Notes under the pieces: generated by a model | Seen by the model: only the letters and a program-made list of their open reading frames with translations | Databases searched by the model: none | Told to the model about the DNA's origin: nothing | In this document: piece after piece, positions 63,422 through 64,000 of the stretch | Layout of the letters: each line of letters starts with the position of its first letter | Position numbering within the stretch: the first letter of the stretch is position 1 | Program-made: the position numbers and the translations under genes | NCBI GenBank assembly: GCA_964594045.1 | Contig: CAZQKR010000019.1 | Coordinates: forward strand, 23,261 to 87,260 | DNA length: 64,000 nt | Source: UBA2365 sp964594045 | GTDB lineage: Bacteria > Bacteroidota > Bacteroidia > Chitinophagales > Saprospiraceae | Reading direction: 5' to 3'

Positions 63422-63459
63422 AAAACGCCAAAATCACAATTTTTTGGCGTTTTTTTTTA
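63422..63459. terminator. Bidirectional terminator
   Basis: AAAACGCCAAAA and TTTTGGCGTTTT form a perfect 12-bp stem with an 8-base loop. On the plus strand a run of T follows (ends lipoprotein gene). The stop of the convergent gene lies directly against it, so it can end that transcript too. Confidence 0.88.
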
Positions 63460-64000
63460 CGATTGCTGTCCATCCAGGCTGACCACTGCAACCTGCTGTT
63501 TGCCATCCATTCTGATCTTCAACGGGGAATCAAATCTGACATGCCGGAAAAAATGTCCATTCCTGATCAGCTTACCTTTTTCTAACAGACCATAATTGAT
63601 AAAACTGGTCTGATGGTCATGTCTGATAGAAAAATAAGCCACATTGAGTGAAGTGAGATTATGAAAAAAATGAGATCCAAAAGAAGCATCCAATGGAAAA
63701 CCTTCCAGGCTGGTCTCCACAATGAAGCGTGCATTTGAAATTTGCGGCCAGCTGACAGGAATACCAATCCACCGGTCCCGGGATCCCCACCGACCGGGGC
63801 CAATCAAGATATAATTTGACCCTGTTTCACTGAAAAACTGGTTGATCTCTTCTATTTCAAGCGCCATCTCCCTTGTCATAGATTTATCAAATAATTGATT
63901 ATCAATGTATACGATATCACAAATATCATCAATTGACCCGTTTCCCCCGTTTTCGTCGCTGGGACACCCTGAGTTAAAAATCGAATAAATTTGCCAGATT
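63457..64000 (-). CDS. PEP/pyruvate-binding protein, C-terminal part (cut by window edge)
   Basis: The frame stays open from the stop at 63457 to the window edge, so only the last 181 or so residues are seen. The segment YILIGPGRWGSRDRWIGIPV, followed by SWPQISNARFIVETSLEGF and GSHFFHNLTS, matches the C-terminal part of the large PEP synthase / pyruvate phosphate dikinase-like proteins of Bacteroidota. Upstream in the frame is VYIDNQLFDKSMTREMALEI, also typical. The ATP-grasp part, if present, is outside the window. A Met at 63879 is internal, not the start. Confidence 0.8.
   Translation of the reverse strand, partial: IWQIYSIFNSGCPSDENGGNGSIDDICDIVYIDNQLFDKSMTREMALEIEEINQFFSETGSNYILIGPGRWGSRDRWIGIPVSWPQISNARFIVETSLEGFPLDASFGSHFFHNLTSLNVAYFSIRHDHQTSFINYGLLEKGKLIRNGHFFRHVRFDSPLKIRMDGKQQVAVVSLDGQQS

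Overview
The window is a 64 kb chromosomal segment of a member of the Bacteroidota. The evidence is a complete porP-gldK-gldL-gldM-gldN block (core of the type IX secretion and gliding motor), repeated use of the Bacteroidota promoter form TTTG-N20/21-TAnnTTTG, few Shine-Dalgarno sites, and several families typical of the phylum (DUF2723, DUF4252, DUF5723, BlaR1-type M56 peptidases). A Saprospiraceae-like lineage is my guess; nothing here proves the family. No rRNA, tRNA, CRISPR array, phage or intact transposase gene was seen.

Positions 1-4.9 kb are an accessory island. A blaI/blaR1-type pair lies between two 167-bp direct copies of a MITE-like element with 20-bp terminal inverted repeats, followed by an orphan secreted protein and a ParE/RelE-type toxin-antitoxin pair. 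A further 38-bp direct repeat lies near both ends of the island. The M56 peptidase of the pair carries, in place of a penicillin sensor, a C-terminal region that matches the C-terminal domains of GldM, which is itself encoded 6 kb away. This is the most unusual feature of the window.

Positions 5-12.6 kb hold a beta-helix lipoprotein and the porP-gldKLMN operon on the minus strand, with a two-part promoter before porP and a strong terminator after gldN. From 12.7 to 20.4 kb come LemA with two TPM-domain proteins, CvfB, ribosomal protein bS21, isocitrate dehydrogenase, an acyl-CoA dehydrogenase and RarA. A 0.8 kb gene-free stretch at 20.4-21.2 kb contains a second inverted-repeat-bounded element with a 33-bp tandem repeat.

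From 21 to 49 kb the content is mostly metabolism and envelope: a PDZ protein with a His/Cys-rich tail, oligopeptidase B, a CBM20-containing 4-alpha-glucanotransferase, an overlapping aminotransferase/omega-amidase pair (a coherent alpha-ketoglutaramate salvage unit), a geranylgeranyl-reductase-like flavoprotein, DUF389, a CoA-transferase, an Old Yellow Enzyme, a beta-CASP nuclease, an exported lipoprotein/DUF5723 pair, QueG, MetG, thioredoxin, enoyl-CoA hydratase and urocanase.

From 49 to 64 kb are lipoyl synthase, a signalling block (LuxR-type response regulator, propeller histidine kinase, ECF sigma factor, putative anti-sigma factor, DUF4252 protein), YbjQ, a CNNM/CorC-type membrane protein, RpiB with a DUF2723 membrane protein, an RluA-type pseudouridine synthase, a lipoprotein, and a PEP/pyruvate-binding protein cut by the right edge. 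Two small membrane proteins (41 and 47 residues) lie in gaps and were read by hand.
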